DNA of 64,000 bases from Tethya wilhelma (GCA_964030475.1 CAXIPT010000001.1:21429838-21493837); one strand, 5' to 3'; shown: positions 33,097 through 46,800, numbered from the stretch's first letter. A program made the numbers and translations. The notes: generated by a model not told the origin, from the letters alone.

Positions 33097-33442
33097 GACC
33101 TTTGTAGCGAGTAATATTGACGACCCCATACCACATTAGTCCAGAACATGACAATGTCAAAATTTCATGATGGCATGTGACAAAAATCAACAAGGGGGAA
33201 AGCATTGGCAAGTGACATGCTTTAAGTATAGTTTTCCTCCAGTACAACTACCGAGAATACTAGTGGATTCACTGTTGCTGTTGTAATACTGGAGTATCTA
33301 GCTGATACTGCGTGCTTCACTTTCACAAAAGAAGAATTTGCTTGGCCAGTCTGGCTGTAAGTACGTATGGTTATATGTATTCATGTAGTAATGAAAAGAT
33401 CCGGGTGTGTAGAAATTTATAGGAGTGTACAGGCAAAAGTGT

Positions 33443-34035
<593 letters not shown>

Positions 34036-34286
34036 GTCAAGTCACTTGAACATGAGGGTCGGTATAGATCGTCAAATCCAAAAGATGCACGCCCAAATCA
34101 CGTACACGTGCCAGATACGCATGCGCAATAATAATCTGAAACTTATTCCTGACATCTATAAAAGCTAAGTTTCAACAGGTTACTTTAAGATTGTGAGCAA
34201 AACATTACAACTGAATTACTCACTTTCATCAATTTTTCAAACTAAAACAGCAAGAGACTCAACCGTCACAACAACATAATATTACA
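34036..34286. promoter_or_regulatory. divergent promoter, ELOF1 copy / peptide A'
   Basis: TATA box TATAAAAG (34157-34164) lies 123 bp before the peptide ATG. The palindromic ACGCATGCGCA core (34117-34127) resembles an NRF1 site. Sequence and spacing match the 4863-5120 copy. Confidence 0.55.
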
Positions 34287-34931
34287 ATGCCTAAACTTGC
34301 TGCAACACTTGGCTTGATGCTCGCAATCAGCCTGGCATTCTGCTCCACATCCCATGCAATGCCTGCTTGGGAACAACAACAAGATTTTGACACAAATGGG
34401 TTGCAACTCAACGGTAACAATATCGATGATCTGAGGACTCAGTTGGGCCAACTACTGAGTAACCTACAAGAGCCTGATGATGAAGAGACTCCGTCTCAAT
34501 CACCTCAGAGTGAGGACGACTTGAATTTGGCTGAAATCGAGGCAATATTGATGGCAGAAAATGAAGCAATAGAATCTGATTCAAATGAAGTTGTTGCTCA
34601 ATTTTGGAGAAGCATAATAAGAGGAGCAATAGATAGAGTCTGTAAGAATCAAAGCCAAGAACCTCAGGTTGTAAATCAAGCCATTGACTCATTTTTGGAC
34701 CGTTTCTATGAGGACAAGATGCTAGCAATGATGGAGAATGTTGACACTCAGGATATTGATGCTAATGCAGAATTGCAGTTTGTTCGCAGACTCTTTCGTC
34801 GCATAAGGAAAGGTTGGCGAAACGTAAGGGAAAATTTGGGTGGATTCGTACGCCACTCATGCAATTACTTCACTCGTAATAATGGAGACTCATCCCAGCT
34901 GCCAGTGTGCCCATCTTTTAGAGATGCATGA
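34287..34931 (+). CDS. Secreted acidic-propiece / cationic-tail peptide precursor, copy A'
   Basis: Complete single-exon frame of 214 residues. A signal peptide (residues 1-24, LAATLGLMLAISLAFC) is followed by a Gln-rich then strongly acidic region (EPDDEETP, LAEIEAILMAENEAI). A middle helix holds one cysteine (DRVCKNQ). The basic amphipathic tail (FVRRLFRRIRKGWRNVREN, then GGFVRHSCNYF) holds the second. The alternation of acidic pro-part and cationic tail is that of many antimicrobial precursors. No dibasic site is unique enough to place the mature end. The protein ends with a short neutral tail unlike copy B. Function is inferred from composition only. Confidence 0.78.
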   Translation: MPKLAATLGLMLAISLAFCSTSHAMPAWEQQQDFDTNGLQLNGNNIDDLRTQLGQLLSNLQEPDDEETPSQSPQSEDDLNLAEIEAILMAENEAIESDSNEVVAQFWRSIIRGAIDRVCKNQSQEPQVVNQAIDSFLDRFYEDKMLAMMENVDTQDIDANAELQFVRRLFRRIRKGWRNVRENLGGFVRHSCNYFTRNNGDSSQLPVCPSFRDA

Positions 34932-35247
34932 TATCAGTTGCATTTAGTGCTCAGCGAATTAGAGCAAGTTCTTGGACAGATAAAATTAAAGCGATAAATA
35001 TGCATGCGTATTATTAGTCATGATCAGACTCTGTACAGTATACCAGCTAGCTAAGTAGTTTTTGGTTGTTTATAATAGCCAGTACATGAATTAATATTAA
35101 TTATTTGATAAAAAAACTTATTAACGTTAAATTTGACTTTGTGTATAAAAATGACTGATAAAATAGCAACCAAATCATATAAATTATGGACAATAACTTA
35201 ACGGCAGTGTATTAATGTACTAATACAATATTTAGTATTCTCTCTGG
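34932..35247. other. convergent spacer, no gene
   Basis: AT-rich 3' region between the peptide stop and the transporter stop. Nothing recognised. Confidence 0.5.
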
Positions 35248-38200
35248 TCAAAATTCTACAGTTGATTCATTGCTAGACTCATCCTGATCATTGAACTGCT
35301 CCAGACCAGAATCACTGTCGTCAGAGGTGTCCACTTCAGCATACAAACTCTGATCGGTATTCTTCTCTCCCAGCTGTCGATAGAGCACTATGATACCAGT
35401 CAGAAAAGGGATGTAGACTGCTCCAAGGATCAACATTGGCAGGAAAGTTCTCTTTTGTACTCCTTCATAAGCAGCATCCACTGTAGGGATATGGAGGACA
35501 TGATTTTCCCACATGCATGCACAACTTACTATCATAGATGTGATTGTATGAAAAATACCATAGATTGGGCCACTTCGAAGAAATAGTTTGTTTCCGGTAA
35601 CCCGACCGACCCACTAACCCGCTTTCGGAAGCAAAATTATTTTAAATGTTACTATTACGTAAAGGTCAATTATAATGATATTCATATTGTTCACGTGGTA
35701 CATTTTACACGTATATTGTGCAATTGCTCATTGATTGCGAAAGCCAGCTAGCGCTCGCAGTTAGGCGCTGTGAATTTAAAGTTAGTATGGCTGACTTTGA
35801 GGTTATTGTGCCACTATCTGTATCTAGGTCTAAATTTTTTGAATTCGGAAGATTTCTAACACTACCATGCTGTTGAAACCTTGTGGGAGGAGCTTTTAAT
35901 TGCATGGGTGGGGCTAGTATTTGCAGTGAGTACCGACCGACTCACTTGCAATTTCCAGGGTCGGGTTACCGGAAACAAACAATTTCTTCGAAGTGGCCTT
36001 GGTAGTTGTTTTTACCTGGTCACTATACAGTGAGTGGCATAAATTAAAATTAACGTAAAATGTACCATATTATAGCCGGATATTTTGGCGAGAATTAAAT
36101 TTGGCAAAAAGGGAGCTCAGTCAATATTGGCAAACTTTCATTTTGGATGAGACATGGAAAGCGCATTACGTCATACGGCGAAATTAGTATAGTAGCTACG
36201 CGCATGCGCTAGGTTTTTGTTTTTCTTTCTTTGACAAAGCTTTTTAGTGTCATGAATCTAAGCAACAATCAAACTAACTGTGCTTAAAGCCTTCTTGCAT
36301 TAATAGTGAAGCTTCTGACAGTACAAAAATAGTAAGGGAGGGGCTAATCTACTATGATATCGCTGCGCAACAATAGTCCATTTTTAGGCAGGAAACCAAG
36401 CTTTAAAAAGTGATGCTATTTGCTTTATAGCCTAAGAATCCCTGCACCTACGTAGCAAGTTTCAAGCTTATTTCATGAAGGACTGTGGAGAAAACGTCAT
36501 TCTAAACCCTTCTAACGGAATCCCGCTATATTCTATTATTCATATTCAGGCAATAAATTTTGGCGGATTCAACTTCGGCCACTTGGAGAAATTCGCCAAC
36601 TTCGGCAAAATAAAATCCGGCTATACGATAATAACAATTGTGTGTCAACGGTGATCTTTGCTGAATCAATCAAAAATTAAACCAGCAAAATTTTAGCAGC
36701 AAAAATTTCCCAATCTACTACCATACACACAGGGTGCATGATAGAAACTATTATACTATTGGACACACTATTAGTGTAACAATACACTATAACCAATTTC
36801 CATGAAGATTGTTTATTATGTCCTATGCAAATGTATACACTTGATGCTTATCATTATTGATTAGGTTGAGGCCAGGTATAATATACATGAGTATAATGGC
36901 CAGAAATGAGGGTATGATCTAGCTGTTACATTGTCTCTTGATGGTCAAGCTTGAGATAATGGTGGTGTGATTTCACAATACAACCCAAACTGTGAACCAA
37001 AGATAACAATCATGAAACTTACACCACAGTGGACTAATTGCTCTCCCAATAGCAGAAATAGCGATAGAAGCTCCCAATACTAGTCCCTACATAGAGAAAA
37101 ATGAAACAGTTGTAGCTACTGCATGTGAAGTAAAAAAAAATAAAAGAAAAGAAACTCAAAACAACATCAAGGAAACAATAATTGGCCACAAGTTTGTTTT
37201 CTTTCTATGCATGTTATTACAGTAACACCATCACTATAATCACCACATTGTCCTTGTTTTGCTTTTGAGTGGGAAGAAAAAAAAGCTTAAAAACACAAAC
37301 AACAACAAAAAAGAAACATAAGAGTAGAGGCATGTCTCCTCACCTGTGCTTCCTTCTGTACTCTGTCAGAGAGTAATGCTGAAACAGAAATCCTTCCTAT
37401 TGGAATGGATGCCAACAACAGTGCAGCACCGAAACAAAACTGTGTAAATGTCAACTTTCGAAATACACTCCTACAGATCGGCTGACAATCTTGACAGAGC
37501 TTCTTCGTCACCTCTGAATTAGGTATCCAATGACAACGATGACCACTGATGACTGCATCTTGGCATGTCTCCATGGCCAGATCATTGGTGCCATCCTCAA
37601 GCACTTGGATCACTTGAACATGTGCCAGTGTATCATCATCTTCATTATAATCTGAATCAACAGCACTCCATTCGTTAGCTCTCCTTCTAGTTTGTATCCT
37701 TGCTTTACTAGTTGATAGATTTTCAGATTCTGTCCAATCGAAACATATGGAGAGCTGTAAGTGGGGTGTACGTGATATGCACGAATATGCGTAGTATTCA
37801 GGACCACTTTGTTTAACGGAAGGGGTCGACTCCTGTAATTTGAGACAAAGATTGGAATCAAATTTGTAATGAATGTGGAGATGATCGGTGTGACAGCCGA
37901 CAACTTCGTGACAGTCCAAGTCATACTTTGTATCGTTCGTCTTGGTGCTATTTCTATTGTGTTCTTGTAGGTCAGTGCTAGTGTGAACTGTTAGTGACTG
38001 GAGTAGTGCCACCATTCTGGGAGACTTGGGTGGGATATTATTCATGCATTCGTCAGTCTGCACGAGTGGGGGCGGAATGGGCTGGTTGTAGAATGATTGG
38101 TTATGTAGAGCTTGTTCATAGTTTGCTAGAATCTCGGGGTGATGGAAGGGACTGTGTTGGATGCACGGATCTGGAGGAATTGCTTGCCAATCGGCGATGA

Positions 38201-39087
38201 CAGTGAAACTAATAAGTGATACGGTGATTCCGATAACAGCTACGATTCGGCTGTTTAGTTTCAGTTGTAGCAATAACCTATAAATGAATAACAGTTAACC
38301 ACAGAAAAAGGTATCGAGGGTTAAACCTTGAAGTGAAGGACCATGGGCTAAATACATGTATTTAACAGATATTATAGTAGTCTTGAAAATAAACAAATTG
38401 GTGAGAAATAGTAATCTTGCAAATGTGGTGGCATCCATACTTTACAAATATTTAGGTAAGGGTCATCTTGTATAGCACTTAGTCTAGTATTGTGCCATGG
38501 AAAAAAGCTTACAGAGCCTAAAAAGAATGCAGATAATATTATTACTCTCCAGATTATGGAGGGGCAGAGTACTATGTGCTCACGTGTGCTCAAATGTGAA
38601 TATGAGTGGACAAAATCAATGCAAAAGTGTTTGTGCCATATCAACTTACACTACAACTGAGCCAAGTAGCCTAGCAAATATGAGACCGAGGAAGAAATAG
38701 GAGCTAGTTCTCTCGGTGAATCCAAAGTAGTCACTGAGAACAGGATTGAAGATCGTCTCATACACTCCAAAACTAAAACTGAGTACCCCTCGACAGACAA
38801 TCAGAAACACCACCAAGTATTAATCAGTCAAGGAAAACATAAGTTTACATAATTGTATACGTTACGTGTATATATAGTGAAATTTGACTATAAATAGAAA
38901 AGGAGCCACACAAAGGACTTAAGACTTGTTACCAGGCTTTACTTCATGAATAAACCGAGTGATTGGGATCGAGGTCAGGACTAGGAACAAGGCTAAGCAA
39001 GACTGATATGATAGGCAAACAATTATGACACAAATTGGGATGTTTGATTCGAGTGAGTGTGCGTGTGTGTGTACATGTGTGTGTATG

Positions 39088-39120
<33 letters not shown>

Positions 39121-42100
39121 TGTGTCACTGTGTCACTGTGTGCGTGTAATTAGCATCAGTATGTACACATCATCTGTACACACACTCTCACTGAAGAGCT
39201 CTTGACTCTATGCTACCATTGTTTTTGAAATAGGATATGAATAGCTCGCGATGGCCGTTCCAGTAGTGATGAATATGCATGAGATGACATCGTCTCCTCA
39301 CCTTCCCAAACCTCCCCTCGCCGTGAAGCATCACCAACTGAAGGAACATGTAGGCCACACCCACCACCACGTTGAACCACGCGATGGCTCTGAACTGGTT
39401 GATGGCAAACTGGGCGAAAATTGTCGTCATACCTGAAGATTAACGGTAGGGAGTGAGGGAGGAAATGAGAACATAATGGGTACATGGAAGGAATGTGTCA
39501 ACATCACATAACAATGTGATGGTATGATAGCCTCCATATATTAACGTAAGCTAGTAAACAGAACAGCCAGAGCACTGACAGCATGCAGCACTGAATCAAC
39601 GTACATGCCTGATATATCACAGAAGTGTGTAACTACTCTATCGAGCAAAACCCATTTTTTGCTTTACATTCCTCGATTCTGTTTTAATCATAGTGGAGTG
39701 GAATATATATAGGTGTGAATGTGCAACTTTCACATAACAAATATGTGATGGTATTGGAGGCCTCTCTATGTAAGTCTGAACAGCCTATCAAAAACAGTAA
39801 TGATTAGTCAAAATGTCAACGCTAAGTCAATGAAAAAATATCTGAAGCCATACACATAGCACATGTACATAATATCACAGAACATGTAGCATGAATAACA
39901 TCATGCAAGCTATAGACTCATTTTTCACACTGTTGACCCTTTCCTATTTCTCACTATATTTGTCATACTGGAGTGAAAAGTTAAAGCTCGATAAACTTAG
40001 ACTAAAGTTGATCTGGTTTGAGAATGCTGCCGAAAGTTAAACACATGGTCGATAATGAGATTCATGATGTTGATAATACATGCCAGTCACAATTAATAAA
40101 TCTTAAATTATGGCCAATACTGCTAATGTTTGACTGGTAATTAAGGTGTACTATGCTGGAAAACCAACAAAAAGAACAGGGAGAACAAGCACATTTCAAT
40201 GCTGTTTGAATTGAAATCAGTTGGATAATAAGAAAGTTAGTCCATTTTTTTTCTACCTGCATTCTCAAACTAGATGAACTTTAGCATAATATTATAATAG
40301 ATTTGTACAAACAAACAAACAAACAAACAAAGCTTTAATAATTACCTGGACCAATAAAGTAACCAAAAATGATCCCCAGATTGTGCAGAGCAAACAAGTT
40401 GTTCCTAATATCAGAGCTCTTCCCCGAACCCCTCCCCAGTGACTTCATGGCCTTCACATAATCCACACTGCTCTCGGCCAGGTAGGACATGGCTATCGTC
40501 ATTTCTGCTCCGATGAAGTAGCCGGCGAACAACTTTGAGAGGGCAATCATCCACTTGTTGTAGGTCGAGAGGAAGAGAATGTAGCCGAAGGTGTGGGAGA
40601 GGAGGGCGGCGATGTTTAGGTACCAGTAGGGGACGAATTTGATGAGGCAGCCCATCCCGACGGCACCGATCAGAGAGCCAATGTTGTAGACGGCAAGGAT
40701 CCACGAATAGAAGGTTTCACTGGCACCAAGACCAGGCTCAATCTGAAGAGAAATCAAACAGTTGAGAGCATTCATTTCTCGTTAATAATAATGCATGTAA
40801 GAAGTACAATTGCAATGAGTGTTGTAATTATGGGTTTTAATGTATACATTTTTGATGTCTACTCAAAATTTAATTGATATTCAAGTAAAGTGATTCTAAG
40901 AAGGTTAAATTTCTCAAAGGAGTTCTCAAAAGTGTCAAAACTACATAAACAAGTAGTAAAAATTTTTAAAAAATGAGCAGTGTAGGAATGGGCAGTGCTG
41001 TAAAAAGTATTGGAACAAAGCCTATCTCACTGATTTCGGCACATGACTACTTCATTTTCATTTTGATCTCTCAATTATTGTCATAAAATTAATGGTTCAA
41101 GAATGAGTCTGTGAATAGCTTATCAGCAACAGTATCACATACTATTGCACTAATGGTTCAAATTCCCGCCAATCTTATGGAATATCACTCAGCTAAATAG
41201 ATTATTGGCCAAGACTTGAACACAAAAAAATGAAGTAGTCATGTGCCGAAATCAGTGAGATAGGCTTTGTTCCAATACTTTTTACAGCACTGCCCATTCC
41301 TACACTGCTCATTTTTTAAAAATTTTTACTACTTGTTCATTCACTTTTTTCAACACTACAGTGCATGTGGAGACTATATTAGAGACTGGTTAGTCCCTAC
41401 AAAAAGCTTGAGTAGCAGGTATATACATGCACTTAAGGCTAGAGTAACTAATGCGCATGCACATTAAATGCCACGTGGATAGATAATGAATGACCTTTGA
41501 ACTCTACCCACAAGAAGAGTGCTACGTTGAAGTACATGATTTTATATACTAAGTTTTAAAGCTTTCTAGTTTTTGTTTAGGCTTATTTGTGATGAAAAAG
41601 AGTATCAAGGAATGTAGTTCCCTTGAAAAGGACTTACCTGGTGCTGTCAAAGTTGGCTCAACACTTTCTGGTTCTCTGGAAACTGTGTTCAAGTATGTCA
41701 GTCAGTACGTACGTACGTACGTAAGTACGTTAGGAGAACAAAAATGGCACTGTTGTGGCTTCCCACTAGCGCTCTTTACAAGTGCTCAGAGTGGTTTCTA
41801 GCAGCTTTAGGCATTGCATGCAATTAGTAGTCGGTCATAGAGAGCCTCTGAGCAACTTTGAAGATTAAACTTTGCTTTGCTAGATTTTTATGGTGATAAC
41901 CATTTTGTATTGTGTCAATGGGGCACGCGGCCCATTCCTACTATACGTACTACCGTACGTATGATGATATTGAACATTCTTCAACTGAGGTTAGGATACG
42001 TATAGTACAGTAGATCTTGGATCATACACTAATGGCCTCCTCATGCTCTGTTCCCAGGCTCCCTTCCCTTGTAGAAAAAAAAACAACCCCCCCCTGATAT

Positions 42101-42445
42101 TCTTAAAAGAGGAGTCTGATCCAATAGCATACAGCATGTAGCCATATATAAGGCTATATTTATGCTGACATAACATTCAATCCCCAAGAGATAAAATATC
42201 ACATGTACTTACATCACTAATGGTTCTGTTGATGTTCTCCTCGCGAGGGTTAGTGACGAACTGATGGAATGAAGTGAACGCTGCCACATAACTGATGGGG
42301 TAGAGGGAACCAGTGATGATGAAGAACAGCCAGTTGGTTCTGAGACGCCAGATCTCCCATTTTGGATCACAATCTCCCGTGAATCCTGCGTATGAGGGTG
42401 GGGATATAATATGCTGTATACATCAGATACACACTCACTATCACA

Positions 42446-42482
<37 letters not shown>

Positions 42483-42622
42483 TAATTGTATGACAATTAA
42501 GCTTAACAATTTAAGATAAGCTTTAACAATTTTAAGAAAAACTTAATACTTTTAAACAGGTATAAGGCAGACCACTGACCTTTTCTTAAATGAGAAAACT
42601 TCTCCTTAAGCCTTGACTGCAT
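35248..42622 (-). CDS. Major-facilitator transporter paralogue 1 with large cysteine-rich loop
   Basis: Eight coding exons: 42622-42580, 42385-42213, 40742-40346, 39432-39217, exon 5 ending at 38650, 38277-37344, 37086-37023 and 35480-35248. Exon lengths equal those of the two paralogues downstream except exons 5 and 6. Hydrophobic segments occur in exons 2-5, at both ends of exon 6, and in exons 7-8. Exon 3 has the MFS-like GLGASETFYSWILAVYN...GSLIGA and AGYFIGAEMT. The family looks MFSD8/CLN7-like, but I am not certain. Exon 6 inserts about 245 residues between two membrane helices, with conserved SPFHHPEI, CHEVVGC and CQDCQPICRS. An acidic cytosolic tail ends the protein (DTSDDSDSGLEQ). 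The normal exon-5 5' part contains an in-frame TAA (38820-38822); a GAG acceptor at 38789 would bypass it, keeping frame but shortening a helix. Substrate unknown. Confidence 0.8.
35568..35998. mobile_element. MITE with ~40-bp terminal inverted repeats
   Basis: ggccacttcgaagaaatagtttgtttccggtaacccgacc at the left end is inverted at the right end with few mismatches. A possible TTG duplication flanks it. Non-coding, 431 bp, in the last intron of transporter 1. Confidence 0.8.
36071..36625. mobile_element. MITE with TATAGCCGGAT ends
   Basis: Ends tatagccggatattttggcga and ...ttcggcaaaataaaatccggctata are inverted, with TA at each border, as for Tc1/mariner-like elements. 555 bp, no coding capacity. 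Confidence 0.7.
39053..39130. repeat. (TG)n-rich microsatellite
   Basis: Imperfect TG array in transporter 1 intron 4. Confidence 0.9.
40950..41964 (+). mobile_element. repeat family E, copy 2 (1015 bp)
   Basis: Same ends as copy 1 (A|CAAGTAG ... hairpin-TATGA|T) and nearly the same length. Foldback arms lie at about 40950-41065 and 41230-41334. Lies in intron 2 of transporter 1. Its distal part includes a (GTAC)n patch. Confidence 0.85.
42446..42480. repeat. (CA)n microsatellite
   Basis: Short CA array in intron 1 of transporter 1. Confidence 0.9.
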
Positions 42623-43779
42623 CTCTAGTCTTCTTACTTTACAAGACTACCTACAAAGAACAATTTCAGAGCAGTTATACCACTCACATTACCAAACACA
42701 GACTATATCATACTGCAATGACATAGTGCTCCTATAACATTATCACAGGGTCAGGTATTTAGGGACAGATGCTCAATACATGGCAGTGCATATCAATCAA
42801 TAAAAAAGACATCAGGATGTTAGTAATGGTATCGGCTGTCAAGAATACAAGCCCTTACTTTCATATGGAGCACTTCAAAGGAACCTAACCTACTACTACA
42901 ATGGTCTGGGAAAACAATGGACGGATCATGAATTTACATAATGAAAGCGGTATTTAAACTATGTCCACCTGTGTGAAGGTTAAACAAACCCTGTGTTATC
43001 AATATACCCCCACCTAGCAAGCCAGGTTGGTGGGGCCGGAATAGCCTTTTGGTAATTGAATTAATCTAGCACTTTCATAACAAAATACATGAAGATACAC
43101 ACACACACACCTTTACATAATGGATTTATGTATGAGTTAGATAGGCTATGTACGTAGACGCCCATGTATTGAATGTGCTGTGGATTAAAATGATAAAAGC
43201 TAATACCAACTTGAATTTTATAACCTCTGGAATGTGAACTTTGAACAGAACATCAAAATTTCATTGCAACCTAGCCCCTGAACTGTCTGTCTCTCTGTAC
43301 AAGTTCACTGTACATAACAGAACAATTTACTCAGAATCACGGTTATAGCAATAATTCAATAAAGCCTGCCTCATCAAGTTTGGGGTGGTGCTCTTGTTCC
43401 TGTACACTAGAGTACAGGGAAACAAAGAGCATGCGATGCAGTCAAAGTGTTTGTTTAGTTGGTAGGAAAATGTACATGCAACTGCACATTGCTGCAATGT
43501 GTCGTTGAACAACAAAGAGGAAGCAATATAATTGAATAGAGTAATCCATAACTAGAGTCGGGCAGTGACACTTCAATGGAATGAGGAATTCACACACACC
43601 TACACAGTTTGAACATGGCCCACAGGCACACCTGTGCATTAATTCAAGTGGCACCATTAGAACTACAAATTTCCCTTCCGAAGTTTGTACTAAAATTAAT
43701 TGATTAATCTCAAGAGAATACACTGAAGGAAAAAATAATGGTAGTAACTCAATTGGTACAGAGTGTGCCCATACACTAA

Positions 43780-43783
<4 letters not shown>

Positions 43784-43837
<54 letters not shown>
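43784..43837. repeat. (GA)n microsatellite
   Basis: About 27 GA units. Confidence 0.95.
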
Positions 43838-43839
<2 letters not shown>

Positions 43840-44772
43840 CCTTAGAAAGTGACTTCTTATTGCATCAGTACAAGTCATTGGGTGATTTACTCTCTCTAAA
43901 ACTGGTATCACTGTGTCCCAGGCTGTAATAATAGCTCTTCTTACATATGGCTGGAAGATAAGAAGGGAGAGAGCCTGGTACACAAGGTTATGTGATTGGT
44001 GTTGCTAATATAGAGAGACTATGCATGTAGTGTGTGTTTTCTCTACATAGACATTGGCTAGCAGTGTGGTATTACATACTTCCTATTGTTTTGAGTAAGA
44101 AAAACAGTTTTGAAATTCAAGTTCATGCGTGCATGCATTCAAGGAAATTCCAATTGTGTATCACCTTACGACAACACAATAGGGAATACTATAACATTGG
44201 TCCTTATATGCATACATGTAACCAGGCACTGCAATATGGAACTTAATATACACTAAGTTATTACATGGGCATACTACATGTACAGCATCATCCCCATTGT
44301 ACATTACAGTCGACCAGAAGAAGTAGCATGAATCAAAACTTTAGAACAAGACTGAACCACACACACATTTTAAATGGGCTAAGCCTAATAAAGAGTTAGA
44401 AGGGCTATTGATAGAGCATATAGTGTTGGTTTGAGAACATGACTACACTGCTCTACATAAAGTATGTAATCACCTATGTCTTAGACTGTATATACAATGC
44501 ACACATAACTAAAAACTAATTGTCACGTAATTGTGATATGGAAAACAGGGTAAGGTTACATACAGTACATGCAAACGCTGTACACAGCAACGCAAGACTT
44601 ATTTATACTCAGATTGCTATTGGAACATACTTACTTTGTTCCAGGAAAAAATACACCCAAACCTCAAATGTATTTATATACTAAGAAAACTATCTAATAT
44701 CTCATAATTTTTTGGCTTCTACAAGCTAGTACATGTGCAAGTTGGCCTCATGGACATTGTCATCATAGACAA

Positions 44773-44808
<36 letters not shown>

Positions 44809-45032
44809 GATATTTCTGAGCTAACATCTTACATAGGATCTAAAGTGTGTCAATCCCAAAGGAATAGCTACTCCAGGTGGGTGTGGCTATCACTATGCAC
44901 ACTATACTTACTACAGTAGACTCGAATTACACCTCACGTTATCAAAATGAGGATGAGGTGCAGAATGAGCAAACAAGTAACTCCACACACAAAGAGAATT
45001 GATCCTATGGAGATGCAGCATAGTGGCTCGTG

Positions 45033-45095
<63 letters not shown>
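45033..45095. repeat. (CA)n microsatellite
   Basis: CA array with one CG interruption. The sequence to its right is repeated after the N at 45445. Confidence 0.95.
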
Positions 45096-45099
<4 letters not shown>

Positions 45100-45444
45100 A
45101 TCATACATACAAGGACACAAGTAACTCATCGACAAAATATCATTACTTTTAGGTTCATTCAAGCTGTAGGAAGTAAAAAAAAAATACATCAGGCCGGGAT
45201 GATTGCTGACACCTGCCTACAAACAAGGGAAGCATTTCCAAGCAACAACTGGCAGCTCTTTATGTGCAGTATACTGGTATGCATGGATCCACTACAGTCG
45301 ACCAGCTAGTACATTCATATATGTGGCTGGTCATGCTAAAAAATTGCGTGGATGTATGTACGTGGGGGGGCAGGTTTAAGCAATAGGAAGCTAGTCTTTC
45401 TTTTGTGCTGTGGGAAAGGAAAGTGTGCAATTTTTGTTTGAAGT

Positions 45445-45445
45445 N
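45445..45445. other. single-N assembly joint with duplicated flanks
   Basis: About 340 bp (45097-45444) are repeated almost exactly at 45481-45837, each copy starting from a CA array. This is typical of an unmerged contig overlap anchored in a microsatellite. Confidence 0.8.
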
Positions 45446-45487
<42 letters not shown>

Positions 45488-45861
45488 TACATACATACAA
45501 GGACACAAGTAACTCATCGACAAAATATCATTACTTTTAGGTTCATTCAAGCTGTAGGAAGTAAAAAAAAAATACATCAGGCCGGGATGATTGCTGACAC
45601 CTGCCTACAAACAAGGGAAGCATTTCCAAGCAACAACTGGCAGCTCTTCATGTGCAGTATACTGGTATGCATGGATCCAGTACAGTCGACCAGCTAGTAC
45701 ATTCATATAATTTATGTGGCTGGTCATGCTAAAAAATTGCGTGGATGTATGTACATGGGGGGCAGGTTTAAGCAATAGGAAGCTAGTCTTTCTTTTGTGC
45801 TGTGGGAAAGGAAAGTGTGCAATTTTTGTTTGAAGTTTCTGTAACCACATGTATTGTGTAC

Positions 45862-45863
<2 letters not shown>

Positions 45864-45924
<61 letters not shown>
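45864..45924. repeat. (GA)n microsatellite
   Basis: About 30 GA units. Confidence 0.95.
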
Positions 45925-45925
<1 letters not shown>

Positions 45926-46508
45926 ACATGCCATCTGTGCATGCAATGAGGTACACAAGTTAAACTGTATTCATAGGAAGTTTCCTTCCTACCAGCTATG
46001 GACACCATATGCTCTTCATCCTCTACCTGTGTTTGAACTGTGAGTGTAATTATTGACCTCAACCATCAAGACAACCTTACAAGTTCACAAATCAACCCTC
46101 CCCCTTCCTCCCCTTGAACATGTGTGCAGAACACACAAGTTGGATTTCAGTGTTTGCTCTATTGAGCCACCCAGTGACACAATGTTTAGTATAGTAATAC
46201 TATTGTGCCTTCTATAGCCATAACTCACACCATACTACTGAGATATAGCCTAGAATCATACATAGCAGAGACCCCAAACAATGATATGTGCATGACATGA
46301 ACATGATACTTTCAGTTGAGTGAATAGTAGTAGGCAGCCATCAATTCAAAGAGGCTAGAGTCACCGACAGACAAATATTGATGATGAAATGGTGTAAACA
46401 AAAATAAGTAACTTGTATACCGTTCTACACAAAATTATCATGAATTATTTGACTAATCTAGCTACAACAGTGTCATACATGTATGGTCTAATTATTATTA
46501 AAACTTAC

Positions 46509-46800
46509 CTGCCTGGCTGCTTGAGAAGGTTAAACCACTAGACGTACTTTGCAGTTTCTTTGCAACTATCAGTATAATCCAAAAACTCGTCAAGCTAGAA
46601 TCATGTCATGATGTCAGACTTGAACTATAAACTGGTATTACACTGAGCACCGCAGCTGGTTTATCACCCACTTTATGAAGCCAAAGAAATCCCAGCCCTC
46701 AAGCAAGATTAGGTCACCGTGCAAACGCTAGTACGGTAATTAAACTGGTTGTGGTTGAATTTTGACAATGATCTTCCGGCCGGCCCTGGTGCATGCGTGT
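46509..46800 (-). promoter_or_regulatory. probable promoter and 5' untranslated exon of transporter 1
   Basis: The minus strand contains GAAGATCATTGTCAAAATTCAACC (about 46753-46778), the same block that precedes transporters 2 and 3 and their broken relative. It ends with a strong donor CAGGCAG|GTAAGT at 46509/46508. No ATG opens a long frame. The homologous block suggests the transcript of transporter 1 starts here, almost 4 kb before its ATG. Confidence 0.5.

Larger units (their letters stand above)
42623..46508. other. 5' UTR intron of transporter 1, repeat-rich, no coding exon seen
   Basis: Just 5' of the ATG at 42622 the minus strand reads TTCTTTGTAG, a plausible acceptor, and a GTAAGT donor lies at 46508. 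The stretch holds GA, CA and TG microsatellites and an artificial duplication around the N at 45445. No other gene is recognised in these 3.9 kb. Confidence 0.5.

Noticed and set aside
33097..33129. Longer N-terminus for HDDC3 starting at 33129
   Set aside because: A 4-bp indel puts this extension out of frame in the second copy, so the Met at 33096 is the better start.
45410..45958. Leu-Ser and His-Thr repeat frames
   Set aside because: Microsatellite translations around an N.
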